Of a stretch of 64,000 bases of DNA, positions 42,839 to 52,594 are shown piece after piece. Source of the stretch: Microbacterium sp. (GTDB lineage: Bacteria > Actinomycetota > Actinomycetes > Actinomycetales > Microbacteriaceae); contig JAEKKN010000028.1 in assembly GCA_019510305.1 (NCBI GenBank), positions 62,001 through 126,000 of the forward strand. The letters run 5' to 3'. The notes beneath the pieces are model-generated. The model made no database searches. It had not been told where the DNA came from and saw only the letters and a list, made by a program, of their open reading frames with translations. Position numbers and translations under genes: made by a program. Position 1 is the first letter of the stretch; each line of letters begins with the position of its first letter.

Positions 42839-43882
42839 ATGACCCGTGTCACCGCCTACGCCGCACCCCGCGAAGCAGCCCCGCTCGAGAAGACCCTCAT
42901 CGAACGCCGCGAGCTGGGCCCGAACGACATCCTGATCGACGTCGCCTTCGCAGGCATCTGCCACTCCGACATCCACACCGTGCGGGGCGACTGGGGCCCG
43001 CAGCGCTACCCCCTCGCTCCCGGACATGAGATCGCCGGCACGGTGGCCGCGATCGGCGATGCCGTCACAGCGCACGCCGTCGGAGACCGGGTCGGCGTCG
43101 GCTGCCTGGTGAACTCGTGCGGAGAGTGCCGCAGCTGCCTGCGCGGCCAGGAGCAGTTCTGCATCGAGGGCGCCGTCTTCACCTACGGCAGCGTCGACCG
43201 CGACGGCGCCGTGACGCAGGGCGGCTACTCGCAGCAGGTGGTCGTGACCGAGCGCTTCGCGGTGCGCATCCCCGACGCCCTCCCGCTCGACAAGGCCGCG
43301 CCTCTGCTCTGCGCCGGCATCACCACGTACTCGCCGCTGCGCAACTGGAATGTGGGACCCGGCACCCGCGTCGCGGTCGTCGGAATGGGCGGACTGGGCC
43401 ACATGGGCGTGCAGATCGCACACGCTCTCGGCGCCGAGGTCACCGTGCTCTCGCAGACGCTGAGCAAGAAGGACGACGGCATCCGTCTCGGCGCCGATCA
43501 CTACTTCGCCACGAGCGACCCCGGCACGTTCAAGCAGCTGCGCGGATCGTTCGACGTCATCCTCAACACGGTGAGCGCCGTGGTCGACCTCCGCTCGTAC
43601 CTCGGTCTGCTCGATGTGGGCGGCGCGATGGTCTGCGTCGGCGCCCCCGGCGAGCCGCTCGAGGTCGGCGTGATGTCTTTGATCGGCGGCAACCGGATCC
43701 TCGCCGGTTCCAACATCGGCGGCATCGCGCAGACCCAGGAGATGCTCGACTTCTGCGCAGAGCACGGCATCGCGGCCGAGATCGAGGTGATCCCGGCATC
43801 CGAGATCAACGCCGCCTACGAGCGGGTCCTCGCCTCCGACGTGCGATACCGGTTCGTGATCGACGCGGCGACCTTCGCATGA
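42839..43882 (+). CDS. NAD(P)-dependent zinc alcohol dehydrogenase (YahK/CAD-like)
   Basis: The 347-residue medium-chain enzyme has catalytic zinc ligands in [15 protein letters not shown] and PGHEIAG, four structural-zinc cysteines ([15 protein letters not shown]), and Rossmann motif [15 protein letters not shown]. This pattern fits the broad-range NADP-dependent aldehyde reductase/cinnamyl alcohol dehydrogenase group. ATG 42839 follows AGAGGACCCG. Its stop overlaps the tag start by ATGA, so the pair is co-transcribed, with no obvious functional link. Confidence 0.9.
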   Translation: MTRVTAYAAPREAAPLEKTLIERRELGPNDILIDVAFAGICHSDIHTVRGDWGPQRYPLAPGHEIAGTVAAIGDAVTAHAVGDRVGVGCLVNSCGECRSCLRGQEQFCIEGAVFTYGSVDRDGAVTQGGYSQQVVVTERFAVRIPDALPLDKAAPLLCAGITTYSPLRNWNVGPGTRVAVVGMGGLGHMGVQIAHALGAEVTVLSQTLSKKDDGIRLGADHYFATSDPGTFKQLRGSFDVILNTVSAVVDLRSYLGLLDVGGAMVCVGAPGEPLEVGVMSLIGGNRILAGSNIGGIAQTQEMLDFCAEHGIAAEIEVIPASEINAAYERVLASDVRYRFVIDAATFA

Positions 43883-44448
43883 CGTCCCTCCGCACCGGGC
43901 CTGACGCGCGAGACAGATGCGCCTGGGTCGGCGACGACGCGGAGTACCGGCGCTACCACGATGAGGAGTGGGGAACCCCGTTGCACGGCAACAGGGCGCT
44001 GTTCGAGAAGATGGCGCTCGAGGGCTTCCAGGCGGGGCTCAGCTGGATCACGATCCTGCGCAAGCGCCCGCGGTTCCGAGCGGTGTTCGCGGGCTTCGAC
44101 CCCGAGATCGTCGCGGAGTTCGGAGAGGGCGACGTCGAGCGCCTGATGGCGGATGCCGGCATCATCCGCAACCGCGCCAAGATCGAGGCCACGATCGGCA
44201 ATGCGCGCCTCGTGCGCGAGATGGCCGAGGGCGAGCTCGACGAGCTGATGTGGTCGTTCGCGCCGCCCGCATCCGGCATCCGCCCTCGCAGCATGGCCGA
44301 CGTGCCGGCCGTCACGCCGGAGTCGACCGCGATGAGCAAGGAGCTGCGCCGACGGGGGTTCCGATTCGTCGGCGCGACCACGATGTACGCGCTCATGCAG
44401 TCGGCAGGCATGGTCGACGACCACATCGAGGGATGCTGGCGAACCTGA
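43879..44448 (+). CDS. tag: DNA-3-methyladenine glycosylase I
   Basis: The 189-residue protein begins with the TagI motif [20 protein letters not shown] and ends with [20 protein letters not shown]. The Cys/His pairs at both ends are the zinc clip of TagI, and [20 protein letters not shown] is the helix-hairpin-helix glycosylase core. It removes 3-methyladenine from alkylated DNA. It overlaps the preceding alcohol dehydrogenase gene by four bases. Length is standard. Confidence 0.93.
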   Translation: MTSLRTGPDARDRCAWVGDDAEYRRYHDEEWGTPLHGNRALFEKMALEGFQAGLSWITILRKRPRFRAVFAGFDPEIVAEFGEGDVERLMADAGIIRNRAKIEATIGNARLVREMAEGELDELMWSFAPPASGIRPRSMADVPAVTPESTAMSKELRRRGFRFVGATTMYALMQSAGMVDDHIEGCWRT

Positions 44449-44476
44449 GCGCCGAAAGGCGACCCCTGACCACAGA

Positions 44477-44482
44477 TATAAT
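44477..44482 (+). promoter_or_regulatory. -10 element of the kinase operon
   Basis: A perfect TATAAT, rare in this GC-rich window, lies 69 bases before the kinase GTG. No good -35 is visible. It is the only plausible promoter for the eight overlapping genes that follow. Confidence 0.55.
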
Positions 44483-44551
44483 CCCCGTTGGGGGAACTGC
44501 GCTATCGGGTCGATGCGCCTCTCGCCGTGAACGAACTCGAGGGGAATCGCA

Positions 44552-45679
44552 GTGGCCAAGCGCACCATGTCGGCACCACCGGTGCTCGCCGGGTACAGCT
44601 ATGTGCGCCCGCTGGGCTCCGGCGGCTTCGCCGACGTCTTCCTGTACGAGCAGGACCTGCCTCGCCGCGTAGCCGCCGTCAAGGTGCTGCTGGCGGATGC
44701 CGTCAACCCCGAGGTGCTGCGCAACTTCAACGTCGAGGCCGACATCTCGGCCCGGCTCAGCGCGCATCCGGCGATCGTGACGATCTACCAGGCCTCGATC
44801 TCGTCCGACGGCCGGCCGTACATCGCCATGGAGTACTGCCCCGACAACATGGGCACCCGGTACAAGAAAGGCCCGCTGCCCGTCGCCGAGGTGCTCGACG
44901 CAGGCGTGCGCATCGCGGGCGCCCTCGAGACCGTGCACCGCGCCGGACTCCTGCACCGCGACATCAAGCCGTCGAACGTCCTGATGAGCTCGCTGGGCTC
45001 GCCCGTGCTCGCGGACTTCGGCATCGCCGCCGCGGTCGTCGACGAAGGCGACCCCGAGATCATCGCCATGTCGGTTCCGTGGAGCGCACCCGAAGTGCTG
45101 CAGGAGCGGGTCTCCGGCTCGGTGGCCAGCGAGGTGTGGAGCCTCGCCGCCACGTTGTACACGCTGTTCGCGGGTCGCACGCCCTTCGAGAGCGACGACC
45201 GCTCCGCGAACTCGCGCGCACAGCTCACCAAGCGCATCGTCAAAGCGCACTACACCCCGGTGCCGGTTCCCGGCTTCCCGCGCGCGATCGACGACGTGCT
45301 GTCGACGGCCATGCAGCGCGACCCGTCTCGCCGTTTCTCGTCCATGGCCGAGTTCGCCGAGCGGCTGCGCTGGGCGCAGTACGACCTGGGCGCCGCCCCC
45401 ACGGCCTTCGAAGCGGCCTCTGCCGAGTGGGCCGCCGCCGCGCCGGTCAACTTCTCGGACGCCGCACCCCGCGGCCCGGTCGTGACCACCGTCGACGAAG
45501 GCGGGCGCCGAGCGGTGCGCGCCGCCCGTCAAGACCGCGGGCCACGTGAACGCGACGAGCTGCCGGCGCCGTCCAGGCAGCGCTCGCCGCTCGCCGCGGG
45601 CCTCATCGGCGCCGGAGTCGGCATGGCGGTGCTCGCCGTCGTGGGGGTCGCCGTGCTCATGATGACGGGGGTGATCTGA
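44552..45679 (+). CDS. Membrane Ser/Thr protein kinase (first gene of the Fn3/MoxR/DUF58 operon)
   Basis: A 375-residue Hanks-type kinase: glycine loop LGSGGFADV, ATP lysine Lys44, catalytic HRDIKPSN (Asp137), DFG at Asp155, APE in SVPWSAPEV. The activation segment has no Thr, only Ser, unlike PknB-type loops. A ~70-residue linker leads to one C-terminal membrane helix (AAGLIGAGVGMAVLAVVGVA + VLMM) with almost nothing outside, so it has no sensor domain of its own; the next gene may supply it. The GTG start follows GAGGGGAATCGCA. The FHA and phosphatase genes downstream are its natural partners. Confidence 0.92.
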   Translation: MAKRTMSAPPVLAGYSYVRPLGSGGFADVFLYEQDLPRRVAAVKVLLADAVNPEVLRNFNVEADISARLSAHPAIVTIYQASISSDGRPYIAMEYCPDNMGTRYKKGPLPVAEVLDAGVRIAGALETVHRAGLLHRDIKPSNVLMSSLGSPVLADFGIAAAVVDEGDPEIIAMSVPWSAPEVLQERVSGSVASEVWSLAATLYTLFAGRTPFESDDRSANSRAQLTKRIVKAHYTPVPVPGFPRAIDDVLSTAMQRDPSRRFSSMAEFAERLRWAQYDLGAAPTAFEAASAEWAAAAPVNFSDAAPRGPVVTTVDEGGRRAVRAARQDRGPRERDELPAPSRQRSPLAAGLIGAGVGMAVLAVVGVAVLMMTGVI

Positions 45680-48600
45680 TGCCGATCGGCGATCGTGCAG
45701 TCACCGAGACGCGGCCCCGTTCGCGCAGCCGCGTCATCGCGGCCGTCGCCGGACTCGCGTCGCTCGCGGCCGTCGTCACGTTCGCGGTCACCGCCCAGGG
45801 ATACCAGGCGCAGGAGGTTCCGCGCCTGGAGTCGTCGGTATGGGTCATGCGCGACTCCGGTCAGTACGCACGCGTGAACACCGATCTCGCCGAGATCGAC
45901 ACGGTGCGCGATGTCGATTCCCCCGAGCACGTGTGGCAGAGCGGGGCGGATGCCGTGCTCTTCAGCCAGGGCTCCCGCCAGCGCTGGGATCTCGATCCTG
46001 CCGATCCGCAGGACCTCCTCTCCGACTCTGGCGAGGAGGGCGCGCCGCTCGCCTCGCAGCCCACTCCGGTCGGCACCCGCGAGATCGTCTCGGCCGGCTC
46101 CTACGTCGCCTATCGCACCGACACGGGTCAGGTCTCGGTGACGACTCTCGAGGCGAAGGCCGCCACCGCCCTCGTCGACCCGTTCGCCGAGGTCGAGGTG
46201 AAGAAGGGCGAAGAGAAGCCCACCTACACGGCCGACGCGATCGGGCTCTCGCCCGACGGCATCCTGGCGCTGTACTCGTCCGAGGAGTCGGCCGTCCGCC
46301 GCTTCGACGTCACCGAGCATCGTTTCATCGGCGACGGCGACAAGATCTCCTCCGCACCCAAGAGCACCGCAGGCCTCGCCATGACCGTGGTCGGCGATAC
46401 CTGGGCCCTTCTGCAGCTCGACAAGAGCAGGCTCTGGCTCTCCGGCCGCGGCGATCCCGTCAGCGTCGACCTCGGCGAGGGCGCGCTGCTGCAGAGCGGC
46501 GCCTCGTCCGGCGACGAGATCCTGATCGCCGATGCCGACGGGCTCGTCTCCGTTCCGCTGTCGGGCGGCAAGGCGACGCGCATCGCCGAGGCGAACGGCG
46601 TTCCCGCAGCTCCCGTCGTGATGAACGGGTACGCCTTCGCCGCCTGGATCGACACCGGCTCCGGAACCCTGTGGGCCGACGGCGACACGGTCCCGCTGAC
46701 GGTGCCGGACGCCGCACTCGAGTCCTCAGCCATTCGGCCGGTGCTGCAGACCAACGGCGACCGCACCGTGCTCGTCGAAGCGGGAACCGGCCTGATCTGG
46801 ACCGCGCCCGAGGGCCGTCTCATCCCGCTCGAGCAGTGGGCCATCGAGGACGAGACCGAACAGCAGGAGGGCACGGTCGTCGTCGAGGACGTCGCCGAGG
46901 AGCTCCCGCCAGTGGCGGTCGACGACTCCTTCGGAGTGCGCAGCGGCCAGCAGGTGATCCTTCCCGTGCTGTTCAACGACCACGACCCGAACAAGAAGGA
47001 CGTGCTCACGATCGACCCGGCGTCGGTCGGGGCGGTGGCGGATGCCGGCTTCGGCGACCTGTCGCTCGTCGGCAACGGGCAGTCGCTCGTCGTGAACGTG
47101 CGTGCGGCGTCAGGGCAGACGAGCTTCACCTACACGGTGACCGACGGAGCGGCGGTCTCCGAGCCGGCGACCGTGACCCTCACCGTGGTGAGCCCCGACG
47201 TGAACTCCGCCCCGGTGTGGTGCGGAATCGAAGCGTGCCAGCAGGAGTGGCCAGCGCCTCAGCTGCTTCCCGGTGGCAGCACGATCGTCTCGGCGCTCGC
47301 GGGCTGGGTCGATCCCGAGGGCGACCCGTTCGTCCTCAGCGACGCCTACGAGACCGACTCCGCGGCACCCGTGATGGTCGTGCCGATGGCTGACGGGCGC
47401 GTGGCGATCCGCCACACCGATCCGAACGCCTCCGACGCCGCGATCGCGATCACGATCATCGTGCAGGACTCGCACGGCGCCACAGCCGAGAAGACCATCG
47501 AAGTGCGCGTCACCGGCAGCCCGACGATGGTGGCGGCTCCCGTCGCCCTCACCGTGCGCATCGATGAGCCCCAGTCGATCGACATCGCCGACCACCTCTC
47601 CGGCGGATCCGGCACGTACCGTCTGCTCGACGCCGTGCAGACCGCTGCGGCCGCCGAGGGACTCGAGGTGTCGCCGAACACCGCTGCGGGCACGGTCGAC
47701 GTCACGGTCGCCGTACCGGGCCAGTACATCGTCACCTACACCGCGCAGGACGTCACGACGCAGGCCGAGAAATCGGCCGTGATCCGCATCACGGCGGTGG
47801 ACGGCTCGTCGGCTCTGGCCATGGCGCCGCTCACGGCGTTCGTGCGCGAGGGCGAGGACACCACGGTCGACGTGCTGCGAGCCGTGCAGAACACCAGCGG
47901 ACGCGTGCTGATCATCTCGGAGGCGTCGAGCTCGACGTCGCGCCTCAACGTCGGCATCGTCGGCAACGAGAGCATCCGCGTGAGCGGCACGACCGAGAAC
48001 GGCGAGTCGGGAGTGATCGGCACGGCCGGTGTCACGGTCGCCGACGGCGCAGGCGCCGCGGTGAAGGGCACAGTGACGGTCTTCCTCGCGCCGCCGTCAT
48101 CCGTCACACGTCCGATCATCTTCCCCGATGCGATCACCGTGCGGGCCGGCTCCCTCGCGCGCATCGACGTCGCTGCGAACGACGTCGCCCCGCGCGGCGA
48201 GGCGCTCATCGTGCAGCCCGAGGTCATCGGTTCGGGCCAGCCCGATGAGCTGGTCTTCGCCGACGGCAACAGCCTGCGCTATCTCGCCCCCAGCACGCCT
48301 GGCACCTACCGCCTCACCTACGCCGTGTCGCTCGAGCGCAATCCCTCGCTCTCCGACAACGGAACGGTCACCGTGACGGTCGTTCCGCCCGGGACCAACC
48401 GCGCACCCACGCCCACCGGTCTCACCGGTCGCGTGCTCAGCGGGCAGACCGTCACGCTCACGGTGCCGACGACCGGGATGGATGCAGATGGCGACAGCGT
48501 CGTGCTGTCGGACGTCGCCCAGCCGGGCAAGGGACAGGGAACCGCCACCGTCACCGCCGCCGGCGACGCGATCGTGTACCGCGCGCCCGCTGCGGGCGTC

Positions 48601-51591
48601 GAGGGCGGCCAGGTGGCGTTCAGCTACACGGTTCGCGACCCCGGGGGCGAAGAGGGCACGGGGCAGGTGCGCATCGGCGTGCTCGACGGCAAGGTCGACG
48701 ACGCGGCTCCCGTGACCTACAGCGACTACGTACGGGTGCAGGCCGGTTCGTCGACGCCCGTCATCCTCGACCCGCGTGCCAACGACCTCGACCCGGCCCA
48801 GGGCGACCTCGAGCTGATCGAGCTCGTGCCGAACGCGCCGCAGGTCGAAGGCAACCCCGACTTCGAGCGGCTGAAGGCGCTCATCGACGACAGCACCTCG
48901 CTCGACGACGGCAGGGTCGTGCTGCGGGCGGGTGAGACCGAAGGCACGAACTCGTACATCTACACCGTGCGCTCGACCCGCACGCAGAGCACCTCGCAGG
49001 GCCTCGTCGTGGTCACGGTCACCGAAGACGCCGTGACCGACCAGCCCACTGTCGCCGACACCGTTCTCACCGCCCGCACCAGGGGAGAGCTGAGCGACGG
49101 CGGTCTCGACGTCGTCACCGATCGGGTGCAGTGGACCTCGGGCGACACCGGGTCGCTCCGGCTCAGCCTGTGGGGCGAGCAGCCGGGCTTCACCGTGAAC
49201 GGCAGCCGTATCGTCGGTGAAGCGCCCGCGGAGGGCGCTCTGATCCCGTTCCAGCTGACCGGCACGGCCGAAGGCGGTCGAGACGTGGTCGCCTACGGCT
49301 TCCTGCGCATCCCGCCGTTCGACGATCTGCGCGTGCAGCTGAAGCCGGGGGTCACTCCCGTCGTGGTCGACGAGGAGAAGTCCAAGGCGTTCGACGTGAT
49401 CGACTACCTCGACCTCCCCTCGTCCGACCGGGTTGAGCTCGCGACCGGGGAGTTCACCGTGCAGCGCGCCGCCGCAGGCTGCACCGCGGAGGGAAAGCTG
49501 TCGGTCGAGTACTCGGCGGGCGCCGACGCGCCCTGGTCCGACACCTGTCTCGTGCAGGTGCGGCTGCAGGGCCAGCAGCGCTGGTCGTACGTCGAGGTGC
49601 CGATCGGCATCCGCCCAGCCGCCCCGCAGGTCGTGCTCACCTCGATCTCGCACACCGTGGCGCCGGGTGAGACCGAGACCGTCGACCTGTACTCGACCAT
49701 GACCTCCTGGGAGGGCGGTCGCGAAGGCGACCCGAAATCCCTCGACTTCGGCGTCGTCTACACCGGCTCCTCCTTCACGGTCACGCAGAACGGCTCGTCG
49801 GTGTCGATCCTCGCGAACGCCGATGCGAAGCCGGGCACGCGTGAAGACGTGGATGTGACCCTGACCGCCTTCGGCGGAGCCTCTGCATCCCTGCGCGTCG
49901 TCGTCGGGATCGCACCGCCCGACGCTCCCCGCGGCGCGACGCTGACGCGTCAGTGCGTCGTGACGAGCGCGAACTGCTCGATCGAGGTCGTCGGCGTGGC
50001 CGGCGAGTACGACCCGTTCCAGGGCAAGCCGGGGGCCGGCCTCACTCTGGTCTCGCTCGGCGAGGGCTCGCGCTGCGACGTCGCGACCGCCTCCGCATCG
50101 GGAGAGAGCGCGATCTCGGTGAGCTGGCCCGGTGGCGGCAAGGCGCCCGGCGGTCAGTGCATCTTCCCGTTCGTCGTCGCGGATGCGCAGGATCGCACAG
50201 GCGCCGGGTCCCTCACGCTCGATCTGCAGGGTTATCCGCAGGCGCCAGCCAGCGTGACGACTGTCGGCTACACGCGGACCACGGTCGTTCTGGAGGTGCC
50301 GCTCGGTGAAGCCGCGAACGCGCACCCCGCCGTCACCTCGGTGACGATCATGCAGGACGGCGCCCCCGCGAACGCCTCGTGCTCGGCGTCCGGCGCCGTG
50401 TACCAGTGCACCGTGAGCGGACTCGTCACCGGCGCGCCGCACAGCTTCACCGCGGTCGCCGTGAACTCCGTGGGTGCCTCGGCGCCCACCTCGGCGCACA
50501 CGAGCTGGGCATATGCGCCCCCCGAGGTGACGAACGTCACCGCGACTCCCGTCTATCGCCCCGGCGTCACCGATACCACGCGGGGCGTCGCGGCCCTGTC
50601 GATCACGTCGTCGAACGACGCGGCGTCGTTCCGCGTGCAGGAGACCGGCGAGATCATCCAGCGTCAGGGGCCGACGACCACGGCAGACATCGTGCTGAGC
50701 CCCGGCGGCCAGTCGGTCACGATCGTGCCGATCAGCCAGTTCCAGCCGCCCGCGGGCAACATCGGCAACGAGGGCGGCGCCTTCCCCGTCTCCGTGCAGG
50801 TCGCTGGCGCTCCCTACTTCGACCCGCGGTCGCCGAGCGCGCAACCCGTGTCGAACACGTCGGTCAACGTCTCGGGGATCGCCGCACAGAGCAACGGCAG
50901 CACGCAGCCGCTCAACGTGGTCTACGTCGCATGGCGATCGGGGAACGTGACCTGCTCGGACAACGGCAGCGGCGGACTGACTGTCAGCGGCGGCGTGACG
51001 TCGAACTCTCCGTCGATCGGCGGTCTCGAGCAGTACAAGCGCTACAACGTGAAGGCCTGCGTGTCGAACGGCTTCGGCGTCGGCGAGTCGAACACGACCA
51101 CCGTGTTCACCTTCACCTCGGTCAGCGGCCCCGGCGGCAACACCACGTACTCCGTGGCGACCTCTCCGCAGCAGAACGGCAGCACGTACACCTACGGGCT
51201 GGCCTCGGCGCCCTCGCCGACGGTCGAGGCGGAATTCACGCCGTGGTACCTGCTGTACGGCACCTGGCGCACCGATTTCACCCTCTCGTCGGACTCGGCA
51301 CCGGGGCAGATCAGCGTTAAGGCGTGCAACAACTCCGAACCCGACAAATGCTCGGGGACGGCGCCGATCACGGCGGCCACCGCCCCCACCACCGTGAAGG
51401 TGACATTCGACGCCTGCCTGCCGCTGGTGGACCAGCAGAGCGCGGTGAACGTCTCGGCGGCCGCGAGCGGCTCGTACAGCTTCTCAAGGACCGCCGTTCC
51501 CGACACGATCGGCGTCTACGACGTGAAGATCGACTTCACCGGCGCCTACAACACCCTGTCGACCATCACACATCGGATGAACCTGTGCTGA
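45679..51591 (+). CDS. Giant membrane-anchored Ig-like/Fn3 extracellular protein
   Basis: A 1970-residue protein with a short cytoplasmic N-terminus, one membrane helix (VIAAVAGLASLAAVVTFAVT), a propeller-like region (~50-400), then a chain of about nine Ig/cadherin-like beta domains (first: PPVAVDDSFGVRSGQQVILP ... FTYTVTDGAAVSEPATVTLT) and at least one Fn3 domain (~1515-1610). It ends without sorting signal or second membrane helix (HRMNLC), so ~1930 residues project outside. It starts inside the kinase stop (TGATG). Likely a surface scaffold or sensor for the kinase, as for the Fn3 protein of the bifidobacterial PFNA cluster. Confidence 0.87.
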   Translation: MPIGDRAVTETRPRSRSRVIAAVAGLASLAAVVTFAVTAQGYQAQEVPRLESSVWVMRDSGQYARVNTDLAEIDTVRDVDSPEHVWQSGADAVLFSQGSRQRWDLDPADPQDLLSDSGEEGAPLASQPTPVGTREIVSAGSYVAYRTDTGQVSVTTLEAKAATALVDPFAEVEVKKGEEKPTYTADAIGLSPDGILALYSSEESAVRRFDVTEHRFIGDGDKISSAPKSTAGLAMTVVGDTWALLQLDKSRLWLSGRGDPVSVDLGEGALLQSGASSGDEILIADADGLVSVPLSGGKATRIAEANGVPAAPVVMNGYAFAAWIDTGSGTLWADGDTVPLTVPDAALESSAIRPVLQTNGDRTVLVEAGTGLIWTAPEGRLIPLEQWAIEDETEQQEGTVVVEDVAEELPPVAVDDSFGVRSGQQVILPVLFNDHDPNKKDVLTIDPASVGAVADAGFGDLSLVGNGQSLVVNVRAASGQTSFTYTVTDGAAVSEPATVTLTVVSPDVNSAPVWCGIEACQQEWPAPQLLPGGSTIVSALAGWVDPEGDPFVLSDAYETDSAAPVMVVPMADGRVAIRHTDPNASDAAIAITIIVQDSHGATAEKTIEVRVTGSPTMVAAPVALTVRIDEPQSIDIADHLSGGSGTYRLLDAVQTAAAAEGLEVSPNTAAGTVDVTVAVPGQYIVTYTAQDVTTQAEKSAVIRITAVDGSSALAMAPLTAFVREGEDTTVDVLRAVQNTSGRVLIISEASSSTSRLNVGIVGNESIRVSGTTENGESGVIGTAGVTVADGAGAAVKGTVTVFLAPPSSVTRPIIFPDAITVRAGSLARIDVAANDVAPRGEALIVQPEVIGSGQPDELVFADGNSLRYLAPSTPGTYRLTYAVSLERNPSLSDNGTVTVTVVPPGTNRAPTPTGLTGRVLSGQTVTLTVPTTGMDADGDSVVLSDVAQPGKGQGTATVTAAGDAIVYRAPAAGVEGGQVAFSYTVRDPGGEEGTGQVRIGVLDGKVDDAAPVTYSDYVRVQAGSSTPVILDPRANDLDPAQGDLELIELVPNAPQVEGNPDFERLKALIDDSTSLDDGRVVLRAGETEGTNSYIYTVRSTRTQSTSQGLVVVTVTEDAVTDQPTVADTVLTARTRGELSDGGLDVVTDRVQWTSGDTGSLRLSLWGEQPGFTVNGSRIVGEAPAEGALIPFQLTGTAEGGRDVVAYGFLRIPPFDDLRVQLKPGVTPVVVDEEKSKAFDVIDYLDLPSSDRVELATGEFTVQRAAAGCTAEGKLSVEYSAGADAPWSDTCLVQVRLQGQQRWSYVEVPIGIRPAAPQVVLTSISHTVAPGETETVDLYSTMTSWEGGREGDPKSLDFGVVYTGSSFTVTQNGSSVSILANADAKPGTREDVDVTLTAFGGASASLRVVVGIAPPDAPRGATLTRQCVVTSANCSIEVVGVAGEYDPFQGKPGAGLTLVSLGEGSRCDVATASASGESAISVSWPGGGKAPGGQCIFPFVVADAQDRTGAGSLTLDLQGYPQAPASVTTVGYTRTTVVLEVPLGEAANAHPAVTSVTIMQDGAPANASCSASGAVYQCTVSGLVTGAPHSFTAVAVNSVGASAPTSAHTSWAYAPPEVTNVTATPVYRPGVTDTTRGVAALSITSSNDAASFRVQETGEIIQRQGPTTTADIVLSPGGQSVTIVPISQFQPPAGNIGNEGGAFPVSVQVAGAPYFDPRSPSAQPVSNTSVNVSGIAAQSNGSTQPLNVVYVAWRSGNVTCSDNGSGGLTVSGGVTSNSPSIGGLEQYKRYNVKACVSNGFGVGESNTTTVFTFTSVSGPGGNTTYSVATSPQQNGSTYTYGLASAPSPTVEAEFTPWYLLYGTWRTDFTLSSDSAPGQISVKACNNSEPDKCSGTAPITAATAPTTVKVTFDACLPLVDQQSAVNVSAAASGSYSFSRTAVPDTIGVYDVKIDFTGAYNTLSTITHRMNLC

Positions 51592-51628
51592 GCGCGCAGC
51601 ATCCGATCCGAAAGGAAGCCCGGATCTC

Positions 51629-52594
51629 ATGACCATCGCGAAAGAGCAGGCGGCCTGGTTCGCCGAGACGTTCTCGATCCTCGCCGGCAACGTCGAGCAG
51701 GCCATCCTCGGCAAGCGCCACGTCGTCGAGCTGGTGCTCGCCGCGGCGGTGACGGGCGGCCACGTGCTGCTCGAGGACTTCCCCGGCACCGGCAAGACCG
51801 CGCTCGCGCGGTCGATCGGGCAGACGATCGACGGCGTCAGCTCGCGCATCCAGTTCACGCCCGACCTGCTTCCCGGAGACGTCACCGGCATCACGGTGTA
51901 CGACCAGAAGGAGGGCACCTTCGAGTTCCACGCGGGGCCGATCTTCGCCAACATCGTGCTCGCCGACGAGATCAACCGCGCATCGCCGAAGACGCAGTCG
52001 GCGCTGCTGGAGGTCATGGAAGAGGGCACGGTCACGGTCGACGGCGTCTCGCGCCCCGTCGGATCGCCGTTCCTCGTGATGGCCACCCAGAACCCGATCG
52101 AGCAGGGCGGCACCTACCGCCTGCCCGAGGCGCAGCTCGACCGCTTCATGATCAAGACCTCGATCGGCTACCCCGACGACGCCGCGACCATGCGCATCCT
52201 GCAGGGGGCGGCGACCGTGAAGCCGCCGCTCAAGGGCATCGCCGGCACCGACACGATCCTCACGATGGCCGAGATGGCCCGTGACGTGTACGTGAACCCG
52301 CTGATCTCCGACTACATCATGCGCATCGTCGACGCCACCCGTCGCGCCTCCGAGGTGCGCCTGGGCGTGAGCGTGCGCGGAGCCCTGGCGCTCTCGCGTC
52401 TCGTGATGACCTGGGCCGCGAAATCGGGTCGCACCTTCGTGACGCCCGACGACGTGCGCGACCTCGCGGTCACAGCCCTCGCGCACCGCCTCGTCCTCGA
52501 GCCGGAGGCCGAGTTCGACGGCGTCACGGCCGTGGCCGTCGTGGGGCAGATCCTGCTCGACGTCGAACCGCCCCGTGAGAACGGGACTGCGTGA
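51629..52594 (+). CDS. MoxR-family AAA+ ATPase
   Basis: The 321-residue ATPase has Walker A GTGKTA (Lys56 in LLEDFPGTGKTALARS), Walker B NIVLADEINRASPKTQ, sensor ATQNPIEQGGTYRLPEAQLD and a C-terminal lid. MoxR proteins act as chaperones, usually with a DUF58 and a VWA or transglutaminase partner, which are the next two genes. It is 37 bases after the giant gene; its stop overlaps the DUF58 start (GTGA). Confidence 0.92.
   Translation: MTIAKEQAAWFAETFSILAGNVEQAILGKRHVVELVLAAAVTGGHVLLEDFPGTGKTALARSIGQTIDGVSSRIQFTPDLLPGDVTGITVYDQKEGTFEFHAGPIFANIVLADEINRASPKTQSALLEVMEEGTVTVDGVSRPVGSPFLVMATQNPIEQGGTYRLPEAQLDRFMIKTSIGYPDDAATMRILQGAATVKPPLKGIAGTDTILTMAEMARDVYVNPLISDYIMRIVDATRRASEVRLGVSVRGALALSRLVMTWAAKSGRTFVTPDDVRDLAVTALAHRLVLEPEAEFDGVTAVAVVGQILLDVEPPRENGTA

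Noticed and set aside
48097..50844. Minus-strand open frame of 915 codons opposite the giant Ig/Fn3 gene
   Set aside because: Composition (Arg, Asp, Gly, His) is that of an antisense shadow in high-GC DNA, and the plus-strand frame has clear domains.
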